A program made the position numbers and the translations under genes. From Norana najaformis (taxonomy: Eukaryota > Annelida > Clitellata > Crassiclitellata > Hormogastridae), in contig OZ029914.1 of the NCBI GenBank assembly GCA_964023275.1, positions 37,308,924 through 37,372,923 of the forward strand: a stretch of 64,000 nt of DNA. The letters are read 5' to 3'. Positions 40,807 through 52,690 of the stretch are shown here, in pieces (the first letter of the stretch is position 1; each line of letters begins with the position of its first letter). The notes under the pieces are model-generated. The model saw nothing but the letters and a program-made list of their open reading frames with translations. It did not search any database and was not told where the DNA came from.

Positions 40807-43800
40807 CTGGCAAGAAATGTTCAACAGTTAATTCAGTACTGTATTTACAATTAACTGACAGGTTATAATTAATAATTTCAATTATGTCATATTCATATTA
40901 CTGAATGGGGTTAGAAATGCTTAAAGTTTACAATAAAATTTTCTAGGCTTATTATCCACTTTAAAAGACAACATTAATTAAGCAAGTATCATCTTTGCTA
41001 CTACTGTATTTGTAGCTATGACTCTTAGCCACTTCAGCTGACCTTCAGAAGGGATTTAGCAAGTCAAAGCTAGAATACAAGTATGTGCATGATCGTTTTA
41101 AATCTCCTGCTGCATTGATGAACATAGACTACCATGCACTGAGATCTTCCAGTATGTTTAAAGTGCAGGTTCTAGCACTCAGGGAATTTTAGGCACCACA
41201 TGCGCAGTACCCTCAATAAATGTATTTGATACAAGGTGACACAAAGTCCCATCACCTATTCACAGGTTTTTATGATTAATTTTACCTCATCTGATCAGCA
41301 TCTATTTCAAAATGTGGATGTTAATATGTGATGTACAAAAAAGATGGCACTGAAACAATACAGCAGGCCGAAATGATTGTTTTAAGAAAGTAAAAGATGA
41401 GGTTTTCAAACTATGAAACAAATGTAAAAATAACTAGGGTACAAAACTAACCTGTTTTTATCTTCAGTTCTCCAACTAAGTGTCTTGTATCGGACAGCAT
41501 CTTTGGCTTATTTGGAGCAAAGGAAACGGCGACAGGATGGAATACATGGTCTCCTTTGAAGACTCCCAGATTTTCAAAATAACTCTTCTTTTCAATAGCA
41601 TAATCTGCCAATTCTCTCGCTCTTTCATACAAATCTTCTCCAAAGCAAGCCATGTGGTTTGGCATTGCTCCATCGATAACTTCCTCTGCGTAGAGTCTGA
41701 ATTGCTGTAGTTCATTCAAACAATCTTCAAAGTCATTTTGTATGGACTTAACACCATCATCATTTAATTTTATAATGAAATCCAACTCTCTATTCAGTTT
41801 TTCTGATTGTTTATTCAACCAGTATTTCATTATATCCACATTTTCTGCAATTTTTTCTTGAATTCTCCAAATCTTCTCATAGTGCCGGTAACCTTTCTGA
41901 AGCTTCATAAAGCTGCTAGACTTTCGGGTGAGATACAAAATACCTTCATCCATGTCTGATAAAATAGCCTTAATTTTTTCCTTCTTTGCATTCGAATAAT
42001 CATCAATACCATACAACATATGACCACTGTGGCCAGAAAAACAATTTAGACAAACCAGGTGTTTACAGCTGTCACAATAAAAGTCTAAAGGCTTATCAGG
42101 ATGTTCACCACACAAGTACAATTCGGGCTCAAGTACTTCACTACGAAATATTGGGCTTCTTATGGCTAAGATCAAGTGAAGAGTACTTCTTGATGAATGC
42201 TTGGCGTGCTCGTGTGAACATTCACCGCATATACTCCACTCACACTGAATGCAGAAAAATTCTGAATCTAGGATATCTGTGTTCTTCTGCCTTGTGCAAT
42301 GTTCACACGGCCGTTTCTTCTTCATTGCCAGATTTCTTATAAATCTTTTCACCTCTAGTTGTATTTGTAGACAATTCTTCAATGATACTGTAAATTGTTC
42401 TTCACAGAAGCGACACCACATCAACCCTCCTCCATTTTTCAAATCTTCCGAAATGAACATTTGAATACAATAAAGGCAATACCCATGACAACAAGGAAGC
42501 ATAACATGGTCAACTAAAATCTTATGACAGTGGCAGCATTCAGGATAAACAACTCTCCGATTTTCTGTTAAGTAAGGACTTGATCCTGATTCCTCCACTG
42601 AATCCGGTTGGTCGCTAAAAAGTACTGAAACTGCCTCAAGTTGCTCATCATCCTCAGCAGTCTCTACTGGCCCAACTTCCAATTTCACATTTGCACCTGG
42701 ATTAAAGAAAATATGACAGGCAATAAGTAAAGCTCCCCTGGATGTCCCATAGAGGAATACGGGGAGGTGCTCATATCACGGACGTCAACATTGGGCATAA
42801 CGTGCTCCCCTTGTTCAAATTAGTCCACATTAGGATGATCCTCCTTCCATCCCACTTTGCAGTTATCCTTAATGGACGACCCCTTATGCTGGTACCAAAG
42901 AAACAAATGTGACTGAACAATTTGTCCAGGGTTATTGCACAGAGTCTGCTCAGTAGACTCCAACCTGCAATCGTTGGATTACAGACCAAGTGCGCTACCA
43001 CAATGCTACATAAAAAAATGCTGAAACATAAACTGAAAAATTGCTATACAGTGGTTAGAAACAACATCTAAACCAACAGATTAAGACAGTTTAAGATATC
43101 TACTCTCAGGAAACAAAGCAAGTTTTAACTTTTAGAATCTCTATCCTCTAGGTTGTAAATGCAAACACCGACATCTAAAATTGGAACTTCCATATTAAGC
43201 TTATTTTCAAAGCTACTGTTCTGCACTTAATAGCTAATATTTGTAAACGATTCTAAACATAAATCATTCTGGTAATGACTGGTCATTATTACTTTACATT
43301 TGATGAACATCTTATGCTTACATCAGATTTCAGAGAGACTACTATGTTTCTATAGAATGACCGCATTCACCCGAGTCTTTCAGTGCTGCAAATATGTTAA
43401 CATCATACATATTATGACTTAACTTAATATTGTTTTGGGTGTTCATAATGAACAATCGGACGTCCTTAATTAAACATGCAACAACACAGTTATCCTTTCA
43501 ATGATAATTATGCTGCTAGAAATTGCCAAATTATATGGACACCTACAGCTGTAGTGTATGCGGTTCATGCCAAGCCAATTGCAAGCATCATCTCCAGCAA
43601 GATGAAGAGCCAAGAGTCCAATACAGAAACGTGTTTGAGGACAGACTTAGTCTGCACTGCACCACAGCAACATGAAGGACTAGTGGCAAATATAGACTAC
43701 CTAAAGCAATCCCTGCTTCTCCGAAATAAGTTCCATGCCGATCAGAGTGGTTGCGACAAGTTGAAGTCTGTAGGACAGATCAACGGCTCAGTGATGATGA

Positions 43801-46648
43801 ACTGGTTAGTGGCATTTACTGCAGCCCATTCTTCCTTCCACGCCAAAATAGCTGTCATATCTCCAGACGAAATTGGGCATCTGGAGAACAGTCATGTGGT
43901 CAGGTGCAAGTGATGTCATCAAGAAGTGATAACTCCTTGTTTGCATCGATCTCTGATTAATGAGATCATTGAAAATCCATGTATGTAATTTAACACTCTT
44001 TTCAAGACAAGACCCAAACCAATGAATACATAACTTAATCCAGGTCGCACTACTGCTATACAATGAAACCTGATAATTTACCTCAGATACTAAATAAAGA
44101 AAAGTGGAATACTTACAAAGTAATGGTTCAATTGGGCCTTAGTCCTTCAATTTTTAATACTTAAACAGTTTGAAAATAACCTTTAAAACTGTCATTGAAT
44201 ATGGGCAAATTAACCTGATGACGTGTTTGCTCTTCCAATTCGTTCCTCAATTTTTCCGTGTTTAGCTACATTTCCTTTTGGTGATTTCTTTCTTGTTTTT
44301 GTTTTTCCTTGCTCACGTAACATGATGCCTTGTTGCAGCTGCTGCAACTCAAGCACCTTTTGTTCAAGCTCTTTGTTTCTTGACCGCTCTTTGCCGAGGC
44401 TGATCTTCAGACCAGTTATCAGCTGCTCTTTCTGTGCAACATCTTTAGTTAGTCTGCTCAATAAGACTTTTTCTGAGAAAACACAATTGCAAACACATGC
44501 AACATATAATTCACACTCCAGCACTGTTGCATTTCATTTTATGGCAATAGTTTTCTGCTTTCTGAATAAAAACAAATAGACAAATTATTTCACAAGGATA
44601 TTGTTTTAGATTTCACTACTAATAGTTTTAAGCTAATGCTGTTTGGAATATCTTAAAAACTTAAACACAAATAAAATTTCACATTTTATTACTTGCTGTC
44701 TATTATTACTCATTATTACTCTTAGTCTATTACTTAGGACTCTCTACACTTCTAGATATGTTTATCTGAGCAAACTGTAATTAAAATTAACACACAGGAC
44801 ACCTTTCTTAATATTTATTACAGTAGGAATCTTCATGTTACAGCGGCGTATTCTTCCGAGCAGAGCCTTGTCTGTGATGGAATGCCATGCCATGCTCAAT
44901 ACGGTGCTCTTACGTACCCTGCCAGTAGGAACATACCTGGGTGAGCTTCATGCTGCACGATGTTCTTCAGATCAATCAGTTCCTTTTCCAGGTGCTTTAC
45001 TTTGTTACTGAAGAGTTTTTCCTTTCCTTTCCACATTTCCCTTTCTGTTGCAAGTTGACTTTCCACTGCCTTTGAGTGCAAGGTATCTTGCTTCATTCGC
45101 TGCTGCAGCTCGCATATCTGCTTTCCCTGCTCCTCCAAAATGGCCTCCAACTGAACCTTCACTGCTTCGATTTGGACACTCTCTACAGAAAGACAAGTAC
45201 AGTGGAGTCTCTTTAAAACATGCTTAATTATAGCATGAATTCTGATATACTGTGATCCTAAATTCAGCTGATTTTAGAAAAAGACCTCAAAAATACACAG
45301 GCATGCATTTGCAAGAGAATATGCTCAGTTTCTGGTTTATTTGTAAAAAGTACACAGGCATGCATTTGCAAGAGAATATGCTCAGTTTCTGGTTTATTTG
45401 TAAAAAGTACACAAGCACGCATTTGCAAAGGAATATGCAACCATAAGTAGACCTAAATATGTAGTAGTAATCTAACATGTGCATTTGATTTTTTTATGCT
45501 GATCAATAGGAAGACTTGCCCTACAAGTTCACAGAACAGTCAAAAACCTCTGAACAAATCTATACAAAAAGGTGCGATCAGACTTCAGAAGCTTTGCTTC
45601 TGAATCCACTTATCACATGTGACTTGGTAGCTGATTGGTTGAATTTTGAGACTGTTCACAGAAATAGTGATATTTCTCCTTCTTTCTACCTGGGTACTAT
45701 TGGCAGATGGTTTTTCCATATTTACCCAAAAAGATTGTAGTTGTTTACAATTTTAAATGCTCCACCTACACAATCGTAATCACAATCACAATCTCGAGAC
45801 TTTCTAAAGTGCTACTGCAAATCTAAGCGCAGGGCACCAGCTTATTCACAAATACTGTGTAAAGTCAGAGGGGAGACCAATCAACATATAGCATTCTTCC
45901 TCAACTTCAAAACATATCCTGTCTTTAATGCTGAAGCTATTTAGTCTGGAAGACATGCACAGTCTTAATCAGTCTTGTTTTAAAGACATTCTGACGACGA
46001 ACAGGGATCTTCATGTTTGCAAGAAGTGCAAATGTATTGTATATTTAATTTTATATGCCAGACACTTGTGTATATAAAATGGACACTTTGACACTTGTGC
46101 CTCACACCAGGCTAGTGTTGGGATCTCACACTTCTTGGTGTGAAGTCTGAAGCTTTGGAATTTACTGCCCAGGTCTGCATGTTCTGTCAGTTCTCTAATG
46201 TCATCCAGATCTAAACTAAAGTCTCATCTGTTTCATCTTGTTACACACCATAGCCTGGCTCTGGTTTCTTTGAACTATCAGATTCTGACTTGATTTCAAA
46301 AACAGATTATGATTTTTTACTATGGTTCGTTTGAAGTCACCACAGACCCAACGGTTGATATAGCTATAGGCGTGAGGGGGCGATTCACCCTCTGCGCCTT
46401 TCTTGGTTATGTGGAGACGCCCCTCAGGACAGACTCATGCATGGTGGACTGCTAGAATGTGGCACCCCTTTGGAAATGCTCTTGCCCCCTCATGCAAGCA
46501 ATCCTGGAGCCGCTACTTCATAGACCTTATGCATTATGATAATGATGCTACAGAAGTCATTAGACTGAATAATTAGATGTCATTTTATGATAATAAACAA
46601 ATAAAGGAGTTTGTGTTTTTCTTTTCAATGCTTACCAGTGGATGCCAT
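39938..46648 (-). CDS. TRIM-type RING/B-box/coiled-coil/beta-propeller protein
   Basis: Five minus-strand exons: 46648-46636, 45182-44937, 44472-44215, 42696-41452 and 40806-39938. All are GT-AG and phase 1, giving 876 residues. Residues 1-172 are coiled coil (VKVQLEAILEEQGKQ, QKVLELQQLQQG) with a basic patch. RING at about 226-271 (C226-C229, C241-x-H243, C246-C249, C267-C270); B-box 1 at 303-345; B-box 2 at 368-400; coiled coil to about 530; a C-terminal beta-propeller-like region from 588 with NHL-like repeats (CIMVADLNNKRVLQL). TRIM proteins are usually E3 ubiquitin ligases; these architectures are expanded in marine invertebrates. The unusual part is the coiled coil preceding the RING. 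Start chosen for ATG, donor, phase and a TATA box just upstream. Confidence 0.82.
41452..42696 (-). CDS. TRIM main exon: RING, two B-boxes, coiled coil
   Basis: 414 codons with all zinc ligands in place: CCHCHK, CCHGYCLYC and CRFC (RING); CEHC, CIQC and CGECSHEH (B-box 1); CGEHPDKPLDFYCDSC, CLNCFSGHSGH (B-box 2). The helical region after it contains NELQQFRLYAEEVIDGA. It ends LKIKTG at GTTAGT. Confidence 0.9.
42735..43012 (-). mobile_element. tRNA-derived SINE (family S3) in TRIM intron
   Basis: Minus strand begins ATGTAGCATTGTGGTAGCGC (A box), CAGGTTGGAGTCT (B-box-like), then an unrelated body (CCAGCATAAGGGGTCG, AGCACCTCCCCGTATT). Intron 43015-44210 otherwise shows only a 145-codon plus-strand frame that I do not trust. 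Confidence 0.65.
44215..44472 (-). CDS. TRIM exon 3: coiled coil and basic segment
   Basis: EKVLLSRLTKDVAQKEQLI and ELEQKVLELQQLQQG show heptad spacing, followed by KTKTRKKSPKG, a possible nuclear localisation or nucleic-acid-binding patch. Phase 1 in and out. Confidence 0.75.
44937..45182 (-). CDS. TRIM exon 2: coiled coil
   Basis: ESVQIEAVKVQLEAILEEQG, KQDTLHSKAVESQLATE, VKHLEKELIDLKNIVQ. The acceptor at 45183 is chosen over the AG two bases further on because only this one keeps the phase with exons 1 and 3. Confidence 0.75.
45290..45440. repeat. 57-bp tandem repeat, about 2.6 copies
   Basis: Units aligned at 45301, 45358 and 45415 (GCATGCATTTGCAA; last copy GCACGC). The first two are almost identical. 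It lies in TRIM intron 1. As 57 is a multiple of three both strands read 19-residue repeats, but no splice sites suggest coding. Confidence 0.85.
45775..45875 (-). mobile_element. LINE family B 3' tail, minus
   Basis: AATCGTAATCACAATC tail, TTTCTAAAGTGCTAC, AAGCGCAGGGCACCAGCTTA. The rest of TRIM intron 1 up to 46635 shows no gene. Confidence 0.55.
46636..46648 (-). CDS. TRIM exon 1 (start codon)
   Basis: ATGGCATCCACTG then GTAAGC: four codons plus one base, joining to exon 2 as MASTESVQIEAV. Tiny, so supported mainly by phase, a strong donor and the TATA box 63-72 bp upstream. Confidence 0.5.
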
Positions 46649-46710
46649 TATTCCACTTTTCTTGATTTTAAAACCGAAACCTTTCCGCTTTTTCGAAAGG
46701 ATCCCTGCGT

Positions 46711-46720
46711 CTATTTATAG
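46711..46720 (-). promoter_or_regulatory. TATA box of the TRIM gene
   Basis: CTATAAATAG on the minus strand, 63 bp before the proposed ATG; transcription would start about 30 bp downstream, leaving a 5' UTR of roughly 30-40 bases. Confidence 0.5.
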
Positions 46721-46967
46721 GTCGGAAACAACGTAATGGGAAAATATTAGGTAAGTAAGTAAGGAAGAAACGACGCAAGGAAGGAGGTGAAACTTAATAA
46801 TGTCCTTAAGGTTATTTACGTAGGGAACTTTATTGCAATATATAAGTAATACAGGCAACTATAGAAGTTTCTGACTGTCAATTACAATAAGTAAAGGATG
46901 GCTAGAATTTTAGAAATATATGAGGAGAACTTGTCTCTCGATCAACGTTATGAGCTGATTTAATTAT

Positions 46968-47150
46968 TCGTAATCGTAATTGTAATTCTGCGATTTATAC
47001 GAAAGCCACGTCACGAGGACTAGCTTATTTACAGGCGCTCCGTCAAAAGAAAATCGATAGGCTGAAGGGTTCAGCTCCAGGTCAAGATCCAAAAGTCAGG
47101 CAGAGAGACAGCGGGGCAGCTATGGGGGGTGTTTAGGATTGGCAATATAG
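46968..47150 (-). mobile_element. LINE family A 3' end, minus
   Basis: CGTAATCGTAATTGTAATTC, CACGTCACGAGGACTAGC, AAAATCGATAGGC, TCCAGGTCAAGATCC. Confidence 0.7.
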
Positions 47151-47194
47151 TCTGCCTTTTGCAACAGGCTATTTTAGATGCACTATATTTTAAA

Positions 47195-47455
47195 AGTCCA
47201 CAGGAAAGCCGTGTTCATTCAAAACTGAAAACCTATCCTGATTCTTACTCTTCCCCTTATCTCATTTTCCCGTTCAGGTCCAAACATTGTCCACCATAGC
47301 CGTCTGACTGATTGCCTGCCTGACTCTAGGATCTTTACATGGAACTGAATCCTTCTTGCCTACTGATTTTGTTTTGACTTAGCGCCTTTGCTCAGTGAAT
47401 AAGCTGGTCATTGCCACTTAGCTTTCGTTTGGCGCTATAAAAATGTCGAGCTTAT
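47195..47455 (+). mobile_element. LINE family A 3' end, plus
   Basis: TCAAAACTGAAAACCTATCC, then TTTTGTTTTGACTTAGCGCC, AATAAGCTGGTC and GGCGCTATAAAAATGTCGAG. It faces the 46968 copy. Confidence 0.65.
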
Positions 47456-47504
47456 GATCGAGATTTCTGGTTTCCCGGCAACCGGATCTGGTTGTTTGCA
47501 CGGT

Positions 47505-47720
47505 TTGGATGATAAATGTAAATGTAAATGTGCGTGTTTTTTAGCGACCGTATGTCCTCGACCCTGCTCATTTTGCAATGAATTTATCGGGTGAGATCCT
47601 TTACCACCGCTGCCCGTTTGAATGGGCGCCACGCCATTTAAGGTCCCCGTGCACGGACCGTACTAGCCCGAGATTTAAATCTCTGAAATAAGCCACGACC
47701 GTGACGCGAACCTGGGATCC
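47505..47720 (-). mobile_element. tRNA-derived SINE S1, minus
   Basis: (AAATGT)n tail at 47514-47532, AGCGACCGTATGTCCTCGAC, GGTCCCCGTGCACGGACCGT and the head near GCGAACCTGGGATCC. Confidence 0.7.
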
Positions 47721-47959
47721 ATGATGATAGTGATGTCTTTGTGGACACTATCACAGCTTTTGAGAAGAAACTAGGAAGGGTCGGCAATTAAACATCCCTC
47801 CTTAATTTGCAGTGGTTCTAGCACAGATCACTTGTCTTCTGAATCACTCAAATCCTTGTTGTACGTTATTATTAGGTTATATCTGAACAACCCCTCTGAC
47901 TTGACGCAGCGCTTGTGAATGTCTCACCTTTTCAAGAAATCCCATGGCACCCTGATCCA

Positions 47960-48180
47960 TCGAATCCGCTGCCTTCCAATTTCTCTCAGCTTAAATGCAA
48001 CCCATCGTAACAGCTCCCTTCCCCCTTCTCCCTCTGGTCTTCTGGCACTCGGACTTGGTTCTTGACATGGCATCTTTGGACAACCCCACTGACTTGAAGC
48101 GCTCGTGAATAAGCTTGTGCCCTGCGCTTAGCTTTTAAGTAGAGCTTTAGAAATTTAAAGTTTACGATTACGAATGTAAG
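47960..48180 (+). mobile_element. LINE 3' end (family B), plus
   Basis: CTCAGCTTAAATGCAACCCA, CTTGACATGGCATCTTTGGA, GACTTGAAGCGCTCGTGAAT, GTAGAGCTTTAGAAATTT and TTACGATTACGA. Confidence 0.7.
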
Positions 48181-48626
48181 TTCGTGTCTTAGCTGCGCAG
48201 GCGTAGCTTTCAATTAGCGCTTTAAAAAATGTCGATTTTACTTGAAGGTCCACGCAAATCTGTAGCCAAAATCTAGGCCTAAAATACCTTGGAATTATAC
48301 AGTGCTATAAATATGTCATGCTAGTACAATTATTACGCAGGGAAGTAGTTCATCCTTGTATTGCTTTGTGTATCGTCACGCAGCGGTCACTGGAGCCGCA
48401 GATCACCTTCACTGCAATATGTGGACCAGTAAACTAAACGATCCTTATAAGGCATTTCAAGTGCACTCCTGAACTTTGTAAGGAGGGAATTAACAAATTT
48501 TAGTTGTATTGTATATTGTATAAGGCAGCTGTTAGGGATTCTTTTACTTTTTGCTATGTCACATGATCATCAGTTCCTTCGAGGCATTGTCAACTCACCG
48601 ATAGGCCAGTTTAACGTGTAGGCGTG

Positions 48627-48837
48627 ACCAATCGGCATTGTAGTTTCCCTATAAATCTTAACTACAGTTCACGGCGCTGAAAGCAGAATGTTTACTCTTG
48701 CGTTCGCAGAGTCAAGCTTAGAAGAACTTTTCGTTAGAAAATAGCATCTCTCACTATTTCGTACCACCAAGCATAACTTCAAAGACAGACCAGTCCTACT
48801 TAATCGACCGTGTAGACTACCGAAAAGAATATACGAG
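48627..48837 (+). promoter_or_regulatory. Candidate promoter and first exon
   Basis: GACCAAT at 48627-48633, TATAAAT at 48650-48656, then about 180 bp ending ATACGAG/GTGAGT at 48837. The CCAAT-TATA-donor order looks like a core promoter with a mostly non-coding exon (an 18-codon frame is inside). No downstream coding exon can be linked to it. Confidence 0.3.
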
Positions 48838-49004
48838 GTGAGTGCAACACTTTGAGTCTGCGTTATGAAATCTAGGAATAACGATTACTATTACGGTGTT
48901 TTGCTCAAAACGTTTTGCTATATGTACACAAGATATGTCGAAAATGCACAAAAATGTTTTGCCCCGATTAAACCACCAACTGTTCTCAGGAGGTTTCATT
49001 TTCA

Positions 49005-49080
49005 TTTGCTCATTTTTCAACGGATTAATCGTGAGAGATCCTTCATCACCGATGCCCGTTTGATTAGGCGCCATTTTAAG
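49005..49080 (-). mobile_element. SINE S1 fragment, minus
   Basis: GCTCATTTTTCAACGGATTA, GAGATCCTTCATCACCGATG, CCCGTTTGAT, AGGCGCCATTT. Confidence 0.6.
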
Positions 49081-49191
49081 TGGATATATTTCGTAATGTA
49101 ATGCAGGCTTAGCACTTGAGTTATGAAGTGCGCTTTTGCCTAGTTGTCTTAAGGAAATTTGCGTCTGAGTTGACGCTTTTGATACGAAGTT

Positions 49192-49250
49192 GGCGCATAC
49201 CGTGAAGTTAAGCAATTCGGAGCGTGGTTAGTACTTGCATTGTTTATAAT
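49192..49250 (+). mobile_element. 5S rRNA-derived fragment
   Basis: GCGCATACCGTGAAGTTAAGC and CGTGGTTAGTACTTGCATTG match the 5S gene around its internal promoter (A-box GAAGTTAAGCA, C-box GGTTAGTACTTGGATG). Too short and diverged for a functional 5S gene; a 5S-derived SINE or pseudogene. Confidence 0.65.
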
Positions 49251-49399
49251 GGGTGCTAACAACGTCACCAGGTGTCTACTGATCAGCCCATCCAGCTTTT
49301 TATCCTTCCTAAATGTAAGCCTATACTTGCGTAAATCGGGGGTTAAGTGTCCTGTCGAATTTATTAATGTGGTCGTGCTTATGCCTCGCTTCAAGATTA

Positions 49400-49505
49400 T
49401 TCGACCTTAGGACCATATCCGATTAATTCATCGAAAAATGAGCAGAGTCGGCGCCATACGGTAGCTATAGAAAAACGTGTACTTTTACATTTACATTTAC
49501 TTCTG
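49400..49505 (+). mobile_element. SINE S1 3' part, plus
   Basis: CGATTAATTCATCGAAAAATG, CAGAGTCGGCGCCATACGGT and a TTTACATTTACATTTAC tail. Together with 49005-49250 it may be one composite element. 49510-50690 holds no gene. Confidence 0.6.
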
Positions 49506-50694
49506 AGCAGTGTCTGTAGATACGTGTAAAGAAATGTGTTGCATCAGCCTTTAATATTCTTTGTGGCTTCAGGCTTTACCAGATCTTACTTCGGCTAAAA
49601 TATCCAACATAGTTATATTTTCATTAAAAATTTCCGTGGAAAGTTTCTGCATACAGCTATTCTTAATACACCCGAAATAATACAGTTGGATTATTAGCAT
49701 TTTCGATTTCGATATTAAAATCCAAATAGGCTGTAGGCCTCAGTCACCTAATTATAAAGTATACGGAAAATCTTATCGCTGGTTAGTATAGCGCCATTAA
49801 AGCACTATCGTCGTCTTCTCATCGTTATAGTTGTTGTTATTTTCGTAGTACATTTTGTCGTCGTTATCACACTCCTATATAGGCTTCATAAGTCTAAATA
49901 CAGTTATCCTTGGATACACGTTTAGGCCTACACGCGAAAAATTTTCAGGTGTATTTACCACTTGAATAATGTGTGCAAAGAAATATCCCACGTTCATCAA
50001 AAATTACTCAGGTCATGTGCTATCTGCGCAGTTATACCTAATGCAATATAGAGAACGATAATTATGTGTGGCGAAAGTCTGCTTGTATAGTGCATATATT
50101 TAAATACGTATGTAATATTTTTGTATCGACCTATGTGTATGTGTTAATATGTGTATCTATGTATTAAAACACTTAATATAGCACATTTTAAGTACATCTC
50201 AATAGCGCTGCACAGTTGATTACCTAATTGGTCTATAAAAACTTTCATTTTAAGGAAGTTTGAAAATTTTTGCTGAGTACATGTAGTCAAATGCAACAGT
50301 TTGTAAGCAGGTAATTTAGAAGAAAGCATAATAGGTTTAGTATTCGCAGGTTCCATACGCCTAACCTTTTCCGTTCCATTTAGAAATCTAGTTAGAAATT
50401 TGCTTTAAAAGCTAATGGCTATAATCACAAAACAGTTCCTACAGAAGTAAATTAGTTAGGCAAAGCCTTTCTGAACAAATTATTTGAGTAGCCTACTAAT
50501 CTAAAAACTAAATTCTGATCTGGCAAACAAGCAAGATAAGTTTTTCCTACAGAAAAATATTTTCCACCGTGGAAAGGTAGGCGAAATTAAGAAACAGGAG
50601 TAAGAGAACAACAGTGAGACATAGAGACAAACAGATGAGAAAGAAAGACAAGCAGGAAACCCGACGCTTATGTGATAACGCTTATGCTTGAACA

Positions 50695-50905
50695 TTCTGA
50701 TCCATCCAATTCTCTGCACTCCCATTTTTCTCAGCTTAAACACAACCCACCCTAACAGCTCCTTTCCCCCTTCTCTCTCTGGTCTTCCAGCAGCAGGACT
50801 TGGTTCTTGACATGGCACTTTTGGACCACCCCACTGACTTGACGCAGCACTCGTGAATAAGCTGGTGCTCTGCTTTAGAAATTTGGAGATTACGATTATG
50901 ACTAT
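50695..50905 (+). mobile_element. LINE 3' end (family B), plus
   Basis: TCTCAGCTTAAACACAACCC, CTTGACATGGCACTTTTGGA, GACTTGACGCAGCACTCGTG and AGATTACGATTATGA. Confidence 0.65.
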
Positions 50906-50909
50906 GTAT

Positions 50910-52095
50910 CGACGTCGTCAGACTGTGATGATAGGCGTCATAACAAATACAGAGTACATGGACCAATTCGTGTTAAATTAAATTATGGGGGCCGAGACTG
51001 GTGAGTTGACGTCTGGCTATCCAACCCCAGTGGCGAGGCTACAGGTAAGGTTTTCCGAATGCTAGAGCAGTGCAGATGGGTTTACTCCCCTCCTCTGTGT
51101 TGGTTAAATGTGATTGGAGCAAGTTTCTTTGGGCAGTCATAAGTCTCCATAAGGGGACCTACCTTATAGAGAAAGTGACAAGCGTAAAAATTCCAGAACC
51201 AGGCACACCCAAATAACCACTAAAACCACAGGCCAACTGTAGGCTACACGCATCGGCCGAGCAAGGGGGATAGAAGCTAAGTAGGCAGTCTAGACATTTA
51301 GAGATTTGGGTCATGTTGTCTTATACGTGGGCATTTAGCCAAAAGTAGGCAGCAATTCGGGTCAGGTTCAATGCAACTATAGTTTCATTGAAATGTAACT
51401 GATTTGTGTATTTTGTTTCTTTCTTTGAGTGGAAGAGTCTCTTCATATCTATAGACTAACAACAGAGGATTTAAAGAAATAAGCTTATATATGTAGAAGG
51501 CCATAGAGCGCGAATTATATAGGCCACCTTTTGGTGATTATAATGACTATGTTACATAGCTGGGCCATGTAACTGTTGAGTTTTATAAGATAGTAGCCCA
51601 TCTGCTGCTTAAATGCGCTGGCCTCTCAAGACTTCAGCAATAATGCATGGACAGATGGATATCGCTGGAATGTATGTTTACTATTTGACAAGGTTTCAGT
51701 CTGGCATTGGTTTAGAGGCAAATTACTGCTTTATAATGCCATGACGGCGAACAAACAAATTGTGTATAACAATGCCATAATATTTATAACGCATCTGATG
51801 AAGCTTCTCTAGCATTGCTGAGTTTTAGTTTTTTCACAAACTGTAGGCCTAATCAATTATTCTAATACAGCGACTTCAACGGCATCGTAACACCTAACCT
51901 TTTGCTGTAAAGTGTGGGCATTTGCCTCGCTCTAATAAAAAAATTACTTACTGAATGCATGCATTTGTATATCGCAACCTGGTCGATTTGTAAGAACGAG
52001 GTGAGCTATCATCATCCATCCCTGGAAGGAGATTTCTTCGCCCAGCTGCGCAAGGTGAACTGACTGTCCCACCGCTCTCTACATCCTCAGTCCAG
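50910..52095. other. No gene seen
   Basis: AT-rich DNA with scattered AGGCCTA words and no convincing exon or repeat. Confidence 0.4.
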
Positions 52096-52315
52096 CAGAG
52101 AAGCTTCGCTTTGGTAGGTCCATCTTTCTGGAGTAAGCTGCCTTGCAATGTGAGACATGAACTTCTTGACCTTTCTTTGCCTCTTTTCCGTCAGCTTTTG
52201 AAAACGTTTGAAAACTATTGAATCGTAGTTTTGCATTGTCAGTTAGGGAGCTTCCCTTATGCGTTTCTCTTGAATTGGAGCATATAAATTTATAATTAAA
52301 AATATAATTACATTT
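52095..52315 (+). mobile_element. LINE ORF2 C-terminus and tail
   Basis: Plus-strand LVGPSFWSKLPCNVRHELLD and FRQLLKTFENY, then GCTTCCCTTATGCGTTTCTC, GGAGCATATAAATTTATAAT. Same group as 12330 and 30045. Confidence 0.65.
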
Positions 52316-52461
52316 GCAATAAAAAGGTAGCTTGAGGTTGATTCGCTACGAAAATCTGGCTCAGAGGGACAAATATTAACAGAAGACAGGACGGACTGAG
52401 ACAGTGAATTCCAGAACCAGGGTCTCGCAATCTGAACAGCCTAGCAGCTTTTTTATTGTGA

Positions 52462-52690
52462 AATCGTAATCACAATCTGGGGATTTCTACCGCTCCCAAA
52501 AAAGCTAAGTCGCGAGAACCAGCTTATTCACAGGCGCTCAGTCAAAGCAAAGTCGGTGAGCAGGCAAGGTCATCTTCGGTTCCTGGTCAAGATCAAGGGT
52601 CAGGCAGGCAAACAGTCACAAGGCTACGGTTAGTGGTGTTTATAATTGGAGCGGGGAGAGAGGTGAGGGAAAGAAGAGGAATGACCAATT
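52462..52690 (-). mobile_element. LINE family A 3' end, minus
   Basis: AATCGTAATCACAATCTGGG, CGAGAACCAGCTTATTCACA, GTTCCTGGTCAAGATCAAGG and a GA-rich UTR. Confidence 0.7.

Noticed and set aside
43476..43913. 145-codon plus-strand ORF in a TRIM intron
   Set aside because: No recognisable domain, no splice signals, antisense to the gene; an ORF of this length is expected by chance in 64 kb.
45252..45446. ORF with three 19-residue repeats
   Set aside because: Follows automatically from a 57-bp tandem repeat; no exon borders.
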